A stretch of DNA of 64,000 nucleotides from Donghicola tyrosinivorans. Its GTDB lineage: Bacteria > Pseudomonadota > Alphaproteobacteria > Rhodobacterales > Rhodobacteraceae. A program made the position numbers and the translations under genes. Location: NCBI RefSeq assembly GCF_003003355.1, contig NZ_PVTQ01000011.1, positions 1-64,000 of the forward strand. The letters are read 5' to 3'. This document shows positions 43,985 through 53,542 of the stretch, one piece after another. The notes under the pieces are model-generated. The model made no database searches. It had not been told where the DNA came from and saw only the letters and a program-made list of their open reading frames with translations. Position 1 is the first letter of the stretch; each line of letters starts with the position of its first letter.

Positions 43985-44722
43985 TCAGCCGAAAGTACCG
44001 AACGATGGGAACCACTCGATCATGAATGCCGCGATAAGGTTGACGGCATTCGTCGCAATCAAAATCGCGAAAAGGATCAGCATGACCCCCATCGCCTTTT
44101 CCACATAGGCCAGATGACGCCGGTGCTTTGCGGCCCACTTCAGGAACGGGCGGGCAAACAATGCCGCCACCACAAAGGGCGCGGTCATGCCGATTCCATA
44201 GACCAACAGCAAAGTGCCCCCCTGCCACAGATCCCCCATCCCGCTGGCGATCATCAGAATCGAGGCCAGCGCCGGCCCCACGCAAGGGGTCCAGCCAAAG
44301 CCGAAGGCCAGTCCCATCAGATAGGCGCCGCCGATGGTCGAGGGCTCGGCCTTGCTTTCAAGCCGCGCTTCTCTGTACAGAAAACCGATGCGCAGAATGC
44401 CAAGGAAATGCAGACCGAACACAAACAGGATCGCCGCAGCAACATAGGAAAGCGGTTGTTTCCATTGGGCAAATGCCTGCCCGACAGCGGTTGCTCCCAG
44501 TCCAAGCATGACGAAGATCGTGGTTACACCAGCTGCAAAAGCCACCGCACTGATCACCAAGCGCCGCTGCGCGCCTTTGTTGATCTCGCCCGCCCCGTTC
44601 AGCTCTGCCATGGACAAACCGGCCATGTAGCTTAGGTAGAACGGCACCATCGGCAGAATGCATGGGGTGAAGAACGATAAGAGACCCGCAAGGGCTGCAC
44701 CAAGGTACGACACATCGAACAT
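43985..44722 (-). CDS. soxV: SoxV, CcdA-like membrane electron carrier
   Basis: The 245-residue protein has six helices and the two redox cysteines of CcdA proteins in FFTPCILPM and GWTPCVGPA. It moves electrons across the membrane to SoxW. The start at 44722 (MFDVSYLGAALAGLLSFF) is selected because GGGGAG lies nine bases upstream; an earlier in-frame ATG at 44737 is possible. Confidence 0.93.
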   Translation of the reverse strand: MFDVSYLGAALAGLLSFFTPCILPMVPFYLSYMAGLSMAELNGAGEINKGAQRRLVISAVAFAAGVTTIFVMLGLGATAVGQAFAQWKQPLSYVAAAILFVFGLHFLGILRIGFLYREARLESKAEPSTIGGAYLMGLAFGFGWTPCVGPALASILMIASGMGDLWQGGTLLLVYGIGMTAPFVVAALFARPFLKWAAKHRRHLAYVEKAMGVMLILFAILIATNAVNLIAAFMIEWFPSFGTFG

Positions 44723-44739
44723 TGAAATTCTCCCCACTT

Positions 44740-44755
44740 ATTCATATATTCGATT
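44740..44755. promoter_or_regulatory. Second candidate SoxR operator, between soxV and soxS
   Basis: ATTC-N8-GATT (44740-44755) differs by one base from the pattern upstream of soxX. It sits in the 74-base gap between the divergent soxV and soxS starts, so binding could silence both directions. Confidence 0.55.
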
Positions 44756-44796
44756 GCATCGACGTTACACTCTGTCAACGGTAGAAAAGAGATCAC

Positions 44797-45171
44797 ATGT
44801 TCCGCCGCCTCATCAGCGCTATGGCCTTCGCGGGGTTTGCAACGGCAGCACCTGCCGCCGATCTACTGATGGTCGAACAGACCGGCTGCGCCTATTGCGT
44901 TCTGTGGCATAAGCAAATCGGTCCGATCTACCCGAAGACAGCAGCCGGAGCCACCGCACCCCTTGCGCAGATCCAGCTGACAGACCTGAAAGACGACGGA
45001 CCGGTCATCAAACGGCCTGTGGTCTTTACTCCGACCTTTCTCTTGGTAGAAAACGGTGCGGAAATCGCGAGACTCGAAGGATACGCGGGCGAAGACTTTT
45101 TCTGGCCCCTTGTTGAAAAGATGATCGCAGACCACATGCCATTGGCAGCAAAGCCTGTGGCGGTGAACTGA
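44797..45171 (+). CDS. soxS: SoxS, periplasmic thioredoxin-like activator
   Basis: The 124-residue protein has a signal peptide (cleavage near residue 20) and a thioredoxin-like TGCAYCVLWH site with C31 and C34. SoxS in Paracoccus keeps SoxYZ active by reduction. It starts the rightward soxSRT operon and is divergent from soxV. Confidence 0.9.
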   Translation: MFRRLISAMAFAGFATAAPAADLLMVEQTGCAYCVLWHKQIGPIYPKTAAGATAPLAQIQLTDLKDDGPVIKRPVVFTPTFLLVENGAEIARLEGYAGEDFFWPLVEKMIADHMPLAAKPVAVN

Positions 45172-45196
45172 ACGGTTAGGATTTTAAGGTAGTCAA

Positions 45197-45532
45197 ATGT
45201 CTCTCCCTGCACTTTCAAATGACCTGAGTGAGTTCGAGATGGATCGCATGGTCGAACGCGCGACCAATGCCTCGAACTTTCTAAAAGCCATCAGCCATGA
45301 AGGCCGCCTGATGATCTTGTGTCATCTGGTCTCTGGCGAGAAATCCGTGACCGAACTGGAAGAGCTGCTGGCCGCACGTCAGGCTGCGGTCTCGCAGCAG
45401 TTGTCGCGCCTGCGCCTTGAGGGACTGGTTGTCCCGCGCCGTGATGGCAAAACCATCTACTACAGCCTTGCCGATGACCGTCCCAAACGGATCCTTGAAC
45501 GGGTCTACGAAGTCTTCTGCGAAGAGGAATAG
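45197..45532 (+). CDS. soxR: SoxR, ArsR-family persulfide-sensing repressor
   Basis: The 111-residue repressor has a winged helix (LMILCHLVSGEKSVTELEEL, then RQAAVSQQLSRLRLEGLVV). C42 and C108 sit at the same two places as the persulfide-sensing pair in BigR of Xylella (C42/C108) and SqrR (C41/C107). No metal-site motif of ArsR is present. It likely represses the sox genes until persulfide forms a tetrasulfide link. It lies between soxS and soxT. Confidence 0.93.
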   Translation: MSLPALSNDLSEFEMDRMVERATNASNFLKAISHEGRLMILCHLVSGEKSVTELEELLAARQAAVSQQLSRLRLEGLVVPRRDGKTIYYSLADDRPKRILERVYEVFCEEE

Positions 45533-45591
45533 TCTTCGCTAAAAGCTTTTGGTAGCCTGTCGCATACAATCGGGCTTGGGGAGGAGCACGG

Positions 45592-46644
45592 ATGTTTGCA
45601 GGTCTACCGGACGCAGTCCTTGTGACCATGATTGGTGGTGTCACAGGGCTGGCTCTTGGGCTGGCGGCACGGCTGGGGCGTTTTTGCACCCTCGGTGCTA
45701 TTGAAGACCGCACTTACGGCGGCAGCTCTGTGCGGATGCGCATGTGGGGCATCGCAATCGGCGTGACCTTGGTGATGGTCTTTGCAGCCCTGAAGCTTGG
45801 CTGGTTCGATCCGACCGAAGCGTTCTACCTGAATTATAAATGGCTACCGTGGCAATCGGTGATCGGCGGCGGCCTGTTCGGCTACGGCATGGCGCTGGCG
45901 GGAAACTGCGGCTATGGTGCGCTTGCCCGTTTGGGCGGCGGTGATCTGCGGTCCTTCCTGATCGTGGTCGTCCTCGGGATTTCTGCCTATGCCACCCTCT
46001 CGGGACCGACGGCATTTATCTTTGATACGGTATTCCCCCGCATCCCAGCCGAGCATCCCCAAAGCTACGCCTATCTAGCCGAACGCCTGACCGGCATTGA
46101 TGCGGCTTGGTTCGGCATCTTGGCGGGGCTTGCGATCCTGACCTACACCCTCAGCGATCAAGAGATGCGACAGGACCGCTCTGCGATCCTATGGGGTGCT
46201 GTCGTTGGGCTGGCGATTGCGGGCGGCTGGATCGGCACGCACTATGTCTCAAACCACGGGTTCGAGGTGACGCCGGTGGTGTCGCACAACTTCTCTGCCC
46301 CGATTGGCGAGACGATGCTGTGGCTCATGCTGGGAGAGAACCACGCCCCTACCTTCGCAATCGGATCGGTCATCGGCGTCTGGAGCGGCGCGCTAATTGG
46401 CAGCTTTATGCTAGGTCACTTCCGCTGGGAGGCGTGTGAAGACCCGCGCGAGCTGCGTCGTCAGATTTATGGAGCGATTATGATGGGCGCCGGTGCGGTC
46501 ATCGCCATGGGTTGCACCATTGGGCAAGGCATCACCGCCTTCGGACTGCTCAGCTATTCAGCGCCAGTCACCATGGTCTCAATCTATTTCGGTGCCGCAT
46601 TTGGCCTGCGACACCTGATCGAAGGGTTTGAAATCGCGGACTAG
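45592..46644 (+). CDS. soxT: SoxT, YeeE/YedE-family sulfur transporter
   Basis: The 350-residue inner-membrane protein has about nine or ten helices and YeeE-type cysteine segments: RLGRFCTLGAIED, LAGNCGYGALARLGGGDLRS and MGCTIGQGITAFG. This group (SoxT in soxSRT operons) probably takes up thiosulfate or another sulfur signal. It is full length compared with the split pair at 11618-12474. It closes the operon. Confidence 0.9.
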   Translation: MFAGLPDAVLVTMIGGVTGLALGLAARLGRFCTLGAIEDRTYGGSSVRMRMWGIAIGVTLVMVFAALKLGWFDPTEAFYLNYKWLPWQSVIGGGLFGYGMALAGNCGYGALARLGGGDLRSFLIVVVLGISAYATLSGPTAFIFDTVFPRIPAEHPQSYAYLAERLTGIDAAWFGILAGLAILTYTLSDQEMRQDRSAILWGAVVGLAIAGGWIGTHYVSNHGFEVTPVVSHNFSAPIGETMLWLMLGENHAPTFAIGSVIGVWSGALIGSFMLGHFRWEACEDPRELRRQIYGAIMMGAGAVIAMGCTIGQGITAFGLLSYSAPVTMVSIYFGAAFGLRHLIEGFEIAD

Positions 46645-46647
46645 CGA

Positions 46648-47124
46648 TTAAGCAGGAACTTTGATCTTCGGTGTGCGCTGGCTACAGGTCGGCGCCATCA
46701 GCAACAGGTCTTCCAACTGGTGGTTCTCGCAGATCAGCATCTCAAGTGTGATCTTCTCCAGATGGCTGTAAAAGGCGTTGATCGCCTCCGAGATCGCAAT
46801 CCGCAAGCGGCAGGCCTCGGTCAGCGGGCAGGTGTTGTCCACATCGGCAAAGCATTCGGCGACGGGCACGTCGGCCTCTAGCTGGCGGAACACATCCCCG
46901 ATCGAGATCTGCTCGGCAGGGCGCGACAGGGTCAACCCGCCCCCGCGACCGCGGGTGGTGCTTAGGAAACCAAGCTGCGACAGCTGGTTCACAATCTGCC
47001 CCAAATGGTTTTCCGAGCTGTTACAGGCCTCAGCGATGTCATGCTTGGTAACGCGGCGATCGTCATTCACCGCACAAAACATCAGAGCGCGGATGGCGAT
47101 ATTCGTTCTTTTCGTGATGCGCAC
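46648..47124 (-). CDS. Rrf2-family regulator, NsrR-like
   Basis: The 158-residue protein has an N-terminal winged helix (VTKHDIAEACNSSENHLGQI) and three cysteines in CFADVDNTCPLTEAC (about residues 91-105) that should bind an iron-sulfur cluster as in NsrR, the nitric oxide sensor. Length and C-terminal tail are typical, with one extra cysteine near the end. A long palindrome and an FNR-like box precede it. It is convergent with soxT, three bases apart. Confidence 0.82.
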   Translation of the reverse strand: MRITKRTNIAIRALMFCAVNDDRRVTKHDIAEACNSSENHLGQIVNQLSQLGFLSTTRGRGGGLTLSRPAEQISIGDVFRQLEADVPVAECFADVDNTCPLTEACRLRIAISEAINAFYSHLEKITLEMLICENHQLEDLLLMAPTCSQRTPKIKVPA

Positions 47125-47169
47125 GTTACGTCCTCCGATTCATCTGCAAAGGACGCTATCAGAAGGTGT

Positions 47170-47194
47170 ATCAAGTAAACTTGATCTAGATCAG
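47170..47194 (-). promoter_or_regulatory. Palindrome and FNR-like box before the Rrf2-family gene
   Basis: ATCAAGTAAACTTGAT (47170-47185) is a perfect 6-base-arm inverted repeat. It overlaps TTGATCTAGATCAG (47181-47194), which differs by one base from the FNR consensus TTGAT-N4-ATCAA. Both lie 46-70 bases upstream of the gene start at 47124 and just after the end of the CueR-like gene. Confidence 0.55.
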
Positions 47195-47583
47195 ATGTGA
47201 GTTTTTGATAAATCTTCAAGAATGGGGCAATCAGGGCGATTGTCCCCCGCGCAGCAATCCACCAAGGTTGCAAGAGTGGCACGCATTTCCTGCAATTGCT
47301 TCAGTTTCACTTCAATCTGCGCCAGATGGTTTTTCGCAATACTGCGCACATCTGCAGATGACCTTTCGCGGTCTTCCCATAGCGCCAGCAGGTTGCGGCA
47401 ATCCTCAATCGAAAAATCCAAATGCCGTGCCCGACCGATAAACGCCAGTTTATGCATGTCGCTGTCTGCAAATTTGCGATAGCCGTTCGCGCCCCGTGCA
47501 GGTCTGATCAGGCCAATCTCTTCGTAATAGCGGATGGTTTTGGCGGGCAGACCTGTCCGCTCTGCAACCTCTGAGATATTCAT
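47191..47583 (-). CDS. CueR-like MerR-family copper regulator
   Basis: The 130-residue protein starts MNISEVAERTGLPAKTIRYY, as in CueR, with a MerR winged helix and a long coiled coil. The C-terminal loop has two metal-binding cysteines in CAGDNRPDCPIL, with the spacing of copper-type CueR proteins. No copper pump or oxidase gene is next to it. Longer in-frame start at 47652 would add an atypical leader. Confidence 0.85.
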   Translation of the reverse strand: MNISEVAERTGLPAKTIRYYEEIGLIRPARGANGYRKFADSDMHKLAFIGRARHLDFSIEDCRNLLALWEDRERSSADVRSIAKNHLAQIEVKLKQLQEMRATLATLVDCCAGDNRPDCPILEDLSKTHI

Positions 47584-47670
47584 CTTGCTCAAATACCTTT
47601 TGTTGACCTTACCTATGTCCGCACGCCTTTTCATAAAGGCAAGCACCGGCAAGGAAACAAGAGGTAGGCG

Positions 47671-48441
47671 TTAATTCTGTGGCGAACAGATCAGAATTTT
47701 CGCATCTGACAATTTTTGACGCACAGCTTTTGCCATTTGAACAGCGCCCGGCGTGTCCCCGTGCAGGCAAATCGTATCCACCGGCACATTCACCCGCGCA
47801 CCGGACTGAGCAATCACACAGCCCGCCTGAACCATCGCCAGCACCCGCTGCGCCACCTCTTCGGGATCGTGCAGCACAGCGCCCGGACGGGACCGAGGCA
47901 CAAGGGTGGCATCATCCTGATAGGCGCGGTCGGCAAAAATCTCGGCACTGTAGGTCGCGCCCAATGCCGCTGCCGCCCGTTGCTGCGCCGTGCCTGCAAT
48001 AACGAACAGGCGCAGATCGGGGATCACCTGAAGCGCCGCGCGATAGCAAACCTCGGCCATCGCCTGATCGCGGGCTGCCATATTTGCCATCGCCCCGTGT
48101 AGCTTCAGATGAGCAACCGGAACGCCCTGCCCCGCAGCCATCGCCGCAAAGGCGCCGACTTGGTATTGCACCAGCGCCGCCAGCTCGTCCGAAGGCAAGT
48201 GCACATCACGGCGGCCAAAGCCTTGCAGATCGTCGAACCCTGGGTGGGCTCCGACAGCCACGCCTTTGACCTTGGCGGCGGCAATCGTTTTGGCCATCAC
48301 CAAGGGATCGCCCGCATGTTTGCCGCAAGCCACATTGGCGCTGCTGATCACCTCCAAAAGCGCGGCGTCATTGCCCATGACCCAAGGGCCAAAGCTTTCG
48401 CCCATATCGGCGTTCAGATCGACAGTGATGGTCATTCCCAA
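47671..48441 (-). CDS. pxpA: 5-oxoprolinase subunit A (LamB/YcsF family)
   Basis: The 256-residue protein has the family start TITVDLNADMGESFGPWVMG and the AHPGFDDLQGFGRRDVHLP stretch. PxpA, B and C together hydrolyse 5-oxoproline to glutamate with ATP. It is the last gene of pxpBCA and its start overlaps the end of pxpC by ten bases. A start at the internal ATG (two codons later) is also possible. Confidence 0.93.
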   Translation of the reverse strand: MGMTITVDLNADMGESFGPWVMGNDAALLEVISSANVACGKHAGDPLVMAKTIAAAKVKGVAVGAHPGFDDLQGFGRRDVHLPSDELAALVQYQVGAFAAMAAGQGVPVAHLKLHGAMANMAARDQAMAEVCYRAALQVIPDLRLFVIAGTAQQRAAAALGATYSAEIFADRAYQDDATLVPRSRPGAVLHDPEEVAQRVLAMVQAGCVIAQSGARVNVPVDTICLHGDTPGAVQMAKAVRQKLSDAKILICSPQN

Positions 48442-49454
48442 GTCTCCGGATCGGTGGCCGAGACAACGCCCGCCACAAGGGTATAGCCTAGCAAATCATG
48501 CATCTGATGCGGGTCTCGCACCAGAGGGGCAACGCGGCCCTTCAAAGCAGCCAGTTCGGCAACGAAAGTGGCGCGGGCCGCCAAAGCCTCTTCCAGATCC
48601 ACAAAGCGGAACCGAACCTGTTTGCCCGCTTGCACCTGCGCGAAGGCAGGCAGATCGGCCGAGATCACCGTGGCAATCCGTGGATAGCCCCCTGTGGTCT
48701 GCGCCTCGGCCAACAGAACAAACGGCGTGCCGTCACCGGTCATCTGGATATCGCCAAGGCTGACGATTTCGGACGTGATGGACAGCCCCTCGGGCATCGC
48801 AACGCCATCGCCATCGACCTGCAACGCCGCTCCCATGCGGCTGCTGCGGGCGGTCTTGGTCAAACTTGTGGTCTCAAGCCAAGCACGTCCATCGTCGCCG
48901 AACAATGCTGTCTGGACCGACGGCAAGACGCGGAACACCTGTGCATCATTCCAAGCGCGTTCGGGCAAGCCGTTTCCCATCAGCGCGGGCTTGGGCTGCA
49001 CAGGCAACACGTCGCCCGCCACCAGTTCTGCGCCAATACCGGCCTGAAGATGGGCACTGCGGGCTCCGAAACAGTCAGGCACAGAGATCTGACCCGCAAC
49101 GGAAAGATAGCCATAGACACCCTGCCGCGCCGCGCTCACCTCTAGCACCGCGCCTGCGGGCAAAAGATGCGATGCGCCCCAGCGCAGGGGCACCCCGTCC
49201 ACGTTGGCCTTCATCACCGCGCCCGTCAAAGCGACGGTCAGATCGGCCTGCATGCAGCGAAATTTTCCGCCCGTCTGTGTCATCTCGATGGAAAGGCCAT
49301 CATAAGCGCTGCCCAAGAGGGCCGCAGCCTCGGCCAAGGCCACAGGGTCCATTGCCCCGCCACGGGACAGCCCATAGGCCGAAAGGCCCACGCGGCCCGC
49401 GTCCTGCAAGGTCATGCGCGGACCTGCGGAAAGGATCTCCAATTGAACGCTCAT
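48432..49454 (-). CDS. pxpC: 5-oxoprolinase subunit C
   Basis: The 340-residue protein matches the PxpC/biotin-dependent carboxyltransferase-like family (LQDAGRVGLSAYGLSRGGAM). It works with PxpB on 5-oxoproline activation. The stop lies ten bases inside the pxpA start, and its start overlaps pxpB by four bases, so all three are translated as a set. Confidence 0.92.
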   Translation of the reverse strand: MSVQLEILSAGPRMTLQDAGRVGLSAYGLSRGGAMDPVALAEAAALLGSAYDGLSIEMTQTGGKFRCMQADLTVALTGAVMKANVDGVPLRWGASHLLPAGAVLEVSAARQGVYGYLSVAGQISVPDCFGARSAHLQAGIGAELVAGDVLPVQPKPALMGNGLPERAWNDAQVFRVLPSVQTALFGDDGRAWLETTSLTKTARSSRMGAALQVDGDGVAMPEGLSITSEIVSLGDIQMTGDGTPFVLLAEAQTTGGYPRIATVISADLPAFAQVQAGKQVRFRFVDLEEALAARATFVAELAALKGRVAPLVRDPHQMHDLLGYTLVAGVVSATDPETWE

Positions 49455-50179
49455 GGGCTGGACCTTTCAATAAGGAGCCCGCCAGCCGCCAGATGGGCGC
49501 GGAAGGCCCCCTCACCACAGGGCGCAAAGCGCAAGGTATCACCGGCAGTCAGGAATTGGTCCGGCCCGCCCGAAGCATCCCAACCACGCCACGCCGCCTG
49601 CCCGATCTGCCGCCATCCGGTCGAGGACGGCACCGCAAACAGCACGATCTGCCGGATCGCTGCGGTGATCGCACCCACCGGCACTCGAGGCGTCAGACTG
49701 GTCTGGCGGGGGACATTCCACCCCTCAGGCAATTGCCCCAGATAGGGCATGCCGGGGGCGAACCCCAACGCCAGAACACGCAGCGGCGTTTCCGAAAGCT
49801 GTGCAATCAGATCGCTTTCAGAAATTCCTGATAACTCAGAAAATTCAGATATTTGCGGCGCGAAGTCACCATCAAAGCAAGACGGCAATTCCCAATGGCG
49901 CGCCTCTGGCATGGGGGCCGTGAGCCAGTCCCGATCTGCCATCAACTCCTTGATCTTCGGAATGATCTGCGCGTGCGGCAACGCCACCGGATCAAAGCGG
50001 ATAAAGGCAGATTTCAGGGTGCTGCCGACCTCGGTCACACCGCGCAAGCGCAGCCCTTCCAAGGCACGGCGAAAAGCGATCGCGGCGGCGTTGGCCTCCA
50101 TCATCAGAGAGGAGCCGAATTCCACCAGCAGGCCATCCTCGCCCAGATTGTGTAGTGTGGGGCTACTGTCCTGCACCAT
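49451..50179 (-). CDS. pxpB: 5-oxoprolinase subunit B
   Basis: The 242-residue protein belongs to the KipI/PxpB family, with the conserved ALGFAPGMPYLGQLPE stretch and the VPVGAITAAIRQIVLF segment. It forms a complex with PxpC. The start at 50179 is the ATG before VQDSSPTLHNLGEDG. It leads the pxpBCA operon; the ceramidase remnant lies upstream on the same strand. Confidence 0.92.
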   Translation of the reverse strand: MVQDSSPTLHNLGEDGLLVEFGSSLMMEANAAAIAFRRALEGLRLRGVTEVGSTLKSAFIRFDPVALPHAQIIPKIKELMADRDWLTAPMPEARHWELPSCFDGDFAPQISEFSELSGISESDLIAQLSETPLRVLALGFAPGMPYLGQLPEGWNVPRQTSLTPRVPVGAITAAIRQIVLFAVPSSTGWRQIGQAAWRGWDASGGPDQFLTAGDTLRFAPCGEGAFRAHLAAGGLLIERSSP

Positions 50180-50240
50180 GTTCCTTACCCGTCTGCTTGG
50201 CGGCCAGACTAGGGAAATGCCCCGCCGCTGCAAGAGGGCT

Positions 50241-50585
50241 TTAGCGGTGCAAAGGCGGCATATGCCGAACCAGCGCGACCAGCAGAAACCCGACCATCGC
50301 TCCGTTCAAGAGATGCCAAAGGTAGTGCGTCCCGATGGGCAGCGCGCCGCAGACCTGCAAGTCGATGGCCCGAAACACCAATGACAGCGCAAATGTCCCC
50401 GCCGCCAAGGCCATCCAGCGCCAACCAGCAAAGCCGTGGCCATTGAGAGTGCGGCAAAGATCACCAAAGCCGCCAGCGCCGCCAGAGGGAAGGACAGATT
50501 GGACAGGGTATTCAGAGGCTCATTCCACAGGCCAAAGGCCAAAGGCTGAGCGCTCGCAGTAAAGGTCAATGAATTCGGGCGTCAT
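50241..50585 (-). pseudogene. Decayed ceramidase-family membrane protein gene
   Basis: On the minus strand the gene starts well (MTPEFIDLYCERSAFGLW) at 50585. A direct 7-base duplication (gccaaag gccaaag on the plus strand, near 50530-50545) then shifts the frame to an early stop. In another frame the next part is recognisable (EPLNTLSNLSFPLAALAAL), and in a third frame the C-terminal part is intact (GTFALSLVFRAIDLQVCGAL, then GTHYLWHLLNG) down to the stop at 50241. The whole is about 345 bases, near half the usual length, so an internal deletion also occurred. The parent is a five- to seven-helix ceramidase-like hydrolase. Confidence 0.85.
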
Positions 50586-50645
50586 GGCAAAGACTTATGT
50601 TCTGAAATCGCCCCGATCTTAGACCTTAGCCCTTGGATCGCAGCG

Positions 50646-50672
50646 AAAAACCCCCGCGGTTCAGCGCGGGGG
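50646..50672 (-). terminator. Terminator of the gcv operon
   Basis: CCCCCGCG (50651-50658) pairs with CGCGGGGG (50665-50672). The minus strand then reads TTTTT. It lies ten bases after the gcvP stop. Confidence 0.92.
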
Positions 50673-50681
50673 TTTTCGGGA

Positions 50682-53534
50682 TTATTCTGCGGCGTCCATG
50701 TAGTCCGACAAGGGTGGACAGGTGCAGACCAGATGACGGTCACCAAAGACGTTGTCCACACGGCCGACGGGCGGCCAGTATTTGTCCACGCGGAAGCTGG
50801 CAGCAGGGAAACATCCGGCCTCGCGGCTGTAGGGACGGTCCCAATCCCCCACCAAGGACGCCACCGTATGGGGTGCGTTCTTCAGCGGGTTGTTGTCACG
50901 GTCCATCTCGCCCTTGGCAATCGCCTGCGCCTCTTCGGCAATAGCGGCCATTGCGGTGATGAAACGGTCCAGCTCTGCCTTGGTCTCGGATTCAGTGGGT
51001 TCCACCATCAAAGTGCCCGCCACCGGCCAGCTCATGGTCGGTGCGTGGAAGCCATGGTCCATCAGGCGCTTGGCCACATCATCCACGGTCACGCCAGCAC
51101 TGTCTGCAAAAGGACGGGTGTCCAAGATGCATTCGTGTGCCACACGGCCAGAGCGGCCTTTGAACAGCACATCATAGTGGTCCTTCAACTGGCTGGCGAT
51201 GTAGTTGGCCGACAGGATCGCAACCTTGGTCGCCTGCGTCAGACCTGCCCCGCCCATAGCCAAACAGTAAGCCCAAGAGATCACCAAGATCGACGCCGAG
51301 CCCCAAGGGGTCGAGGTCACAGGACCAGTCTGCCCCCCCGTTTCCGGATGACCGGGCAGATAAGGTGCCAGATGGGATTTCACGCCAATCGGACCCATGC
51401 CAGGACCACCGCCGCCATGCGGGATGGCAAAGGTCTTGTGCAGGTTCAGGTGGCTGACGTCCGCGCCAATCTCCCCCGGTTTGACTAGACCGACCAATGC
51501 GTTCAGGTTCGCACCGTCCAAGTAAACCTGACCGCCGTAACGATGGGTGATGGCGCAGACCTCACGCACGGTTTCCTCAAACACCCCGTGGGTCGAGGGA
51601 TAGGTGATCATACAGGCCGCCAGATCGTCGCCGGCCGCCTCGGCCTTGGTGCGGAAGTCCTCAAGGTCAATGTCGCCGTTCTCCAGCGATTTGACGACGA
51701 CCACCTTCATGCCGCACATCTGGGCGCTGGCAGGGTTGGTGCCATGGGCCGAGGTCGGGATCAGGCAAACCTTGCGGTGCGCGTCCCCATTGGCCTTGTG
51801 ATAGGCCATGATGGTCAGAAGACCTGCATATTCCCCCTGCGCACCGCTGTTGGGCTGCATGGACATGGCGTCATAGCCGGTGACCATACACAGAATGCGG
51901 CTAAGGTCATCGACCAGTTCCTGATAGCCTTCGCGCTGGTCGGCGGGGGCAAAGGGGTGAATGGCGCTGAATTCGGGCCACGTAATGGGGGCCATTTCAA
52001 CAGCGGCGTTCAGCTTCATGGTGCAAGAGCCAAGCGGGATCATCGCGCGGTCCAGCGCCAGATCACGGTCACTGAGGCGACGCATGTAGCGCATCATCTC
52101 GGTCTCGGCGCGGTTCATCTGGAAGATCGGGTGGGTCAGGTAATCGCTTACGCGGACCAGATCTTCGGGCAGACGATAGGCGTGGTGATAGTCATCAAAG
52201 CTGCGGGTGATGCCAAAGGCTTCCCACAGACGTTCGATGGTTTCACCACGGGTTGTCTCATCCACCGCGATGCCAAGCTTGCTGGCCCCCACTTTACGCA
52301 GGTTGATTTTGCGATCCAAGGCGGCCTGATAGATCACGCCCTGCATAGGGCCGACCTCAACCGTCACCGTGTCAAAGAAGTTTTCAGGCTCGACCGCGAA
52401 ACCGGCGCTTTCCAGACCTTCGACGAATTGCACCGCCACGGCGTGGATACGCTGCGCGATGGCCTTCAGGCCCTTAGGGCCGTGGAAGACCGCATACATC
52501 CCCGCCATCACCGCCAGCAGCGCCTGCGCCGTACACACGTTCGAGGTCGCCTTTTCGCGGCGGATATGCTGTTCGCGGGTTTGCAGCGACAGACGATAGG
52601 CAGGCGTTCCGTGGCTATCAACCGACACGCCCACAATCCGCCCGGGCATCGAGCGTTTGTAGGCATCGCGGCACGCCATATAGGCCGCGTGGGGACCACC
52701 ACCGCCAAGAGGCACGCCAAAGCGCTGGGTGTTGCCGACAGCGATGTCGGCACCCATAGCGGCAGGCTCTTTCAAAAGGGTCAGGGCCATCGGGTCCGCG
52801 ACCACAATACCAAGGGCGTTCGCCGAATGCAGCGCATCGATCTGCGCGGTGAAATCGGTCAGACCGCCATAGGTGCCCGGATATTGGAAGATCGCAGCAA
52901 AGACCTGATCGGGCACCAGATCGGTGGCGGGATCACCGACGATCACCTCATACCCCAGCGGCTCGGCGCGGGTTTTCATGACCGCGATGTTCTGAGGATG
53001 GCAGTTCTGGTCGATAAAGAAGCCCTTGGCTTTGGTCTTGGCAACACGCTCAGCCATGGCCATCGCCTCGGCGCAGGCGGTGCCTTCGTCCAGCAGCGAG
53101 GCATTGGCGATCTCAAGCCCAGTCAGATCACAGACCATAGTCTGAAAGTTCAACAGTGCCTCAAGACGGCCCTGAGAAATCTCGGGCTGGTAAGGGGTGT
53201 AGGCCGTGTACCACGCGGGGTTTTCCAGAATGTTGCGCTGGATCGCAGGCGGGGTCACGGTGCCGTAGAACCCCTGCCCGATCATCGAGGAGTTCACAGT
53301 GTTTTTCTTGGCGATCTGACGCAGGAACCACGTCAGTTCGCGCTCGGACTTGGGCGCGCCAAAGTCCAGCGGATCGGTGGTGCGGATGCTGGCGGGCACC
53401 GTCTCATCGATCAGGGCATCAAGGCTGTCTGCCCCCACCGCTTCCAGCATCAGCGCCATCTCCTCGGGCGAGGGCCCGATGTGGCGACGGTTGGCGAAAT
53501 CGTAGGGATCGTAGTCAGTGGGGGTAAACGGCAT
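50682..53534 (-). CDS. gcvP: Glycine dehydrogenase (P-protein, full-length)
   Basis: The 950-residue PLP enzyme decarboxylates glycine and passes the aminomethyl group to GcvH. It is the fused form with two homologous halves. The PLP lysine lies in [16 protein letters not shown] (about residue 690), and the [11 protein letters not shown] start is intact. The start overlaps nothing; gcvH ends eight bases upstream. A long plus-strand frame across it (51543-54038) is not a gene. Confidence 0.97.
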   Translation of the reverse strand: MPFTPTDYDPYDFANRRHIGPSPEEMALMLEAVGADSLDALIDETVPASIRTTDPLDFGAPKSERELTWFLRQIAKKNTVNSSMIGQGFYGTVTPPAIQRNILENPAWYTAYTPYQPEISQGRLEALLNFQTMVCDLTGLEIANASLLDEGTACAEAMAMAERVAKTKAKGFFIDQNCHPQNIAVMKTRAEPLGYEVIVGDPATDLVPDQVFAAIFQYPGTYGGLTDFTAQIDALHSANALGIVVADPMALTLLKEPAAMGADIAVGNTQRFGVPLGGGGPHAAYMACRDAYKRSMPGRIVGVSVDSHGTPAYRLSLQTREQHIRREKATSNVCTAQALLAVMAGMYAVFHGPKGLKAIAQRIHAVAVQFVEGLESAGFAVEPENFFDTVTVEVGPMQGVIYQAALDRKINLRKVGASKLGIAVDETTRGETIERLWEAFGITRSFDDYHHAYRLPEDLVRVSDYLTHPIFQMNRAETEMMRYMRRLSDRDLALDRAMIPLGSCTMKLNAAVEMAPITWPEFSAIHPFAPADQREGYQELVDDLSRILCMVTGYDAMSMQPNSGAQGEYAGLLTIMAYHKANGDAHRKVCLIPTSAHGTNPASAQMCGMKVVVVKSLENGDIDLEDFRTKAEAAGDDLAACMITYPSTHGVFEETVREVCAITHRYGGQVYLDGANLNALVGLVKPGEIGADVSHLNLHKTFAIPHGGGGPGMGPIGVKSHLAPYLPGHPETGGQTGPVTSTPWGSASILVISWAYCLAMGGAGLTQATKVAILSANYIASQLKDHYDVLFKGRSGRVAHECILDTRPFADSAGVTVDDVAKRLMDHGFHAPTMSWPVAGTLMVEPTESETKAELDRFITAMAAIAEEAQAIAKGEMDRDNNPLKNAPHTVASLVGDWDRPYSREAGCFPAASFRVDKYWPPVGRVDNVFGDRHLVCTCPPLSDYMDAAE

Positions 53535-53542
53535 GATGATCC

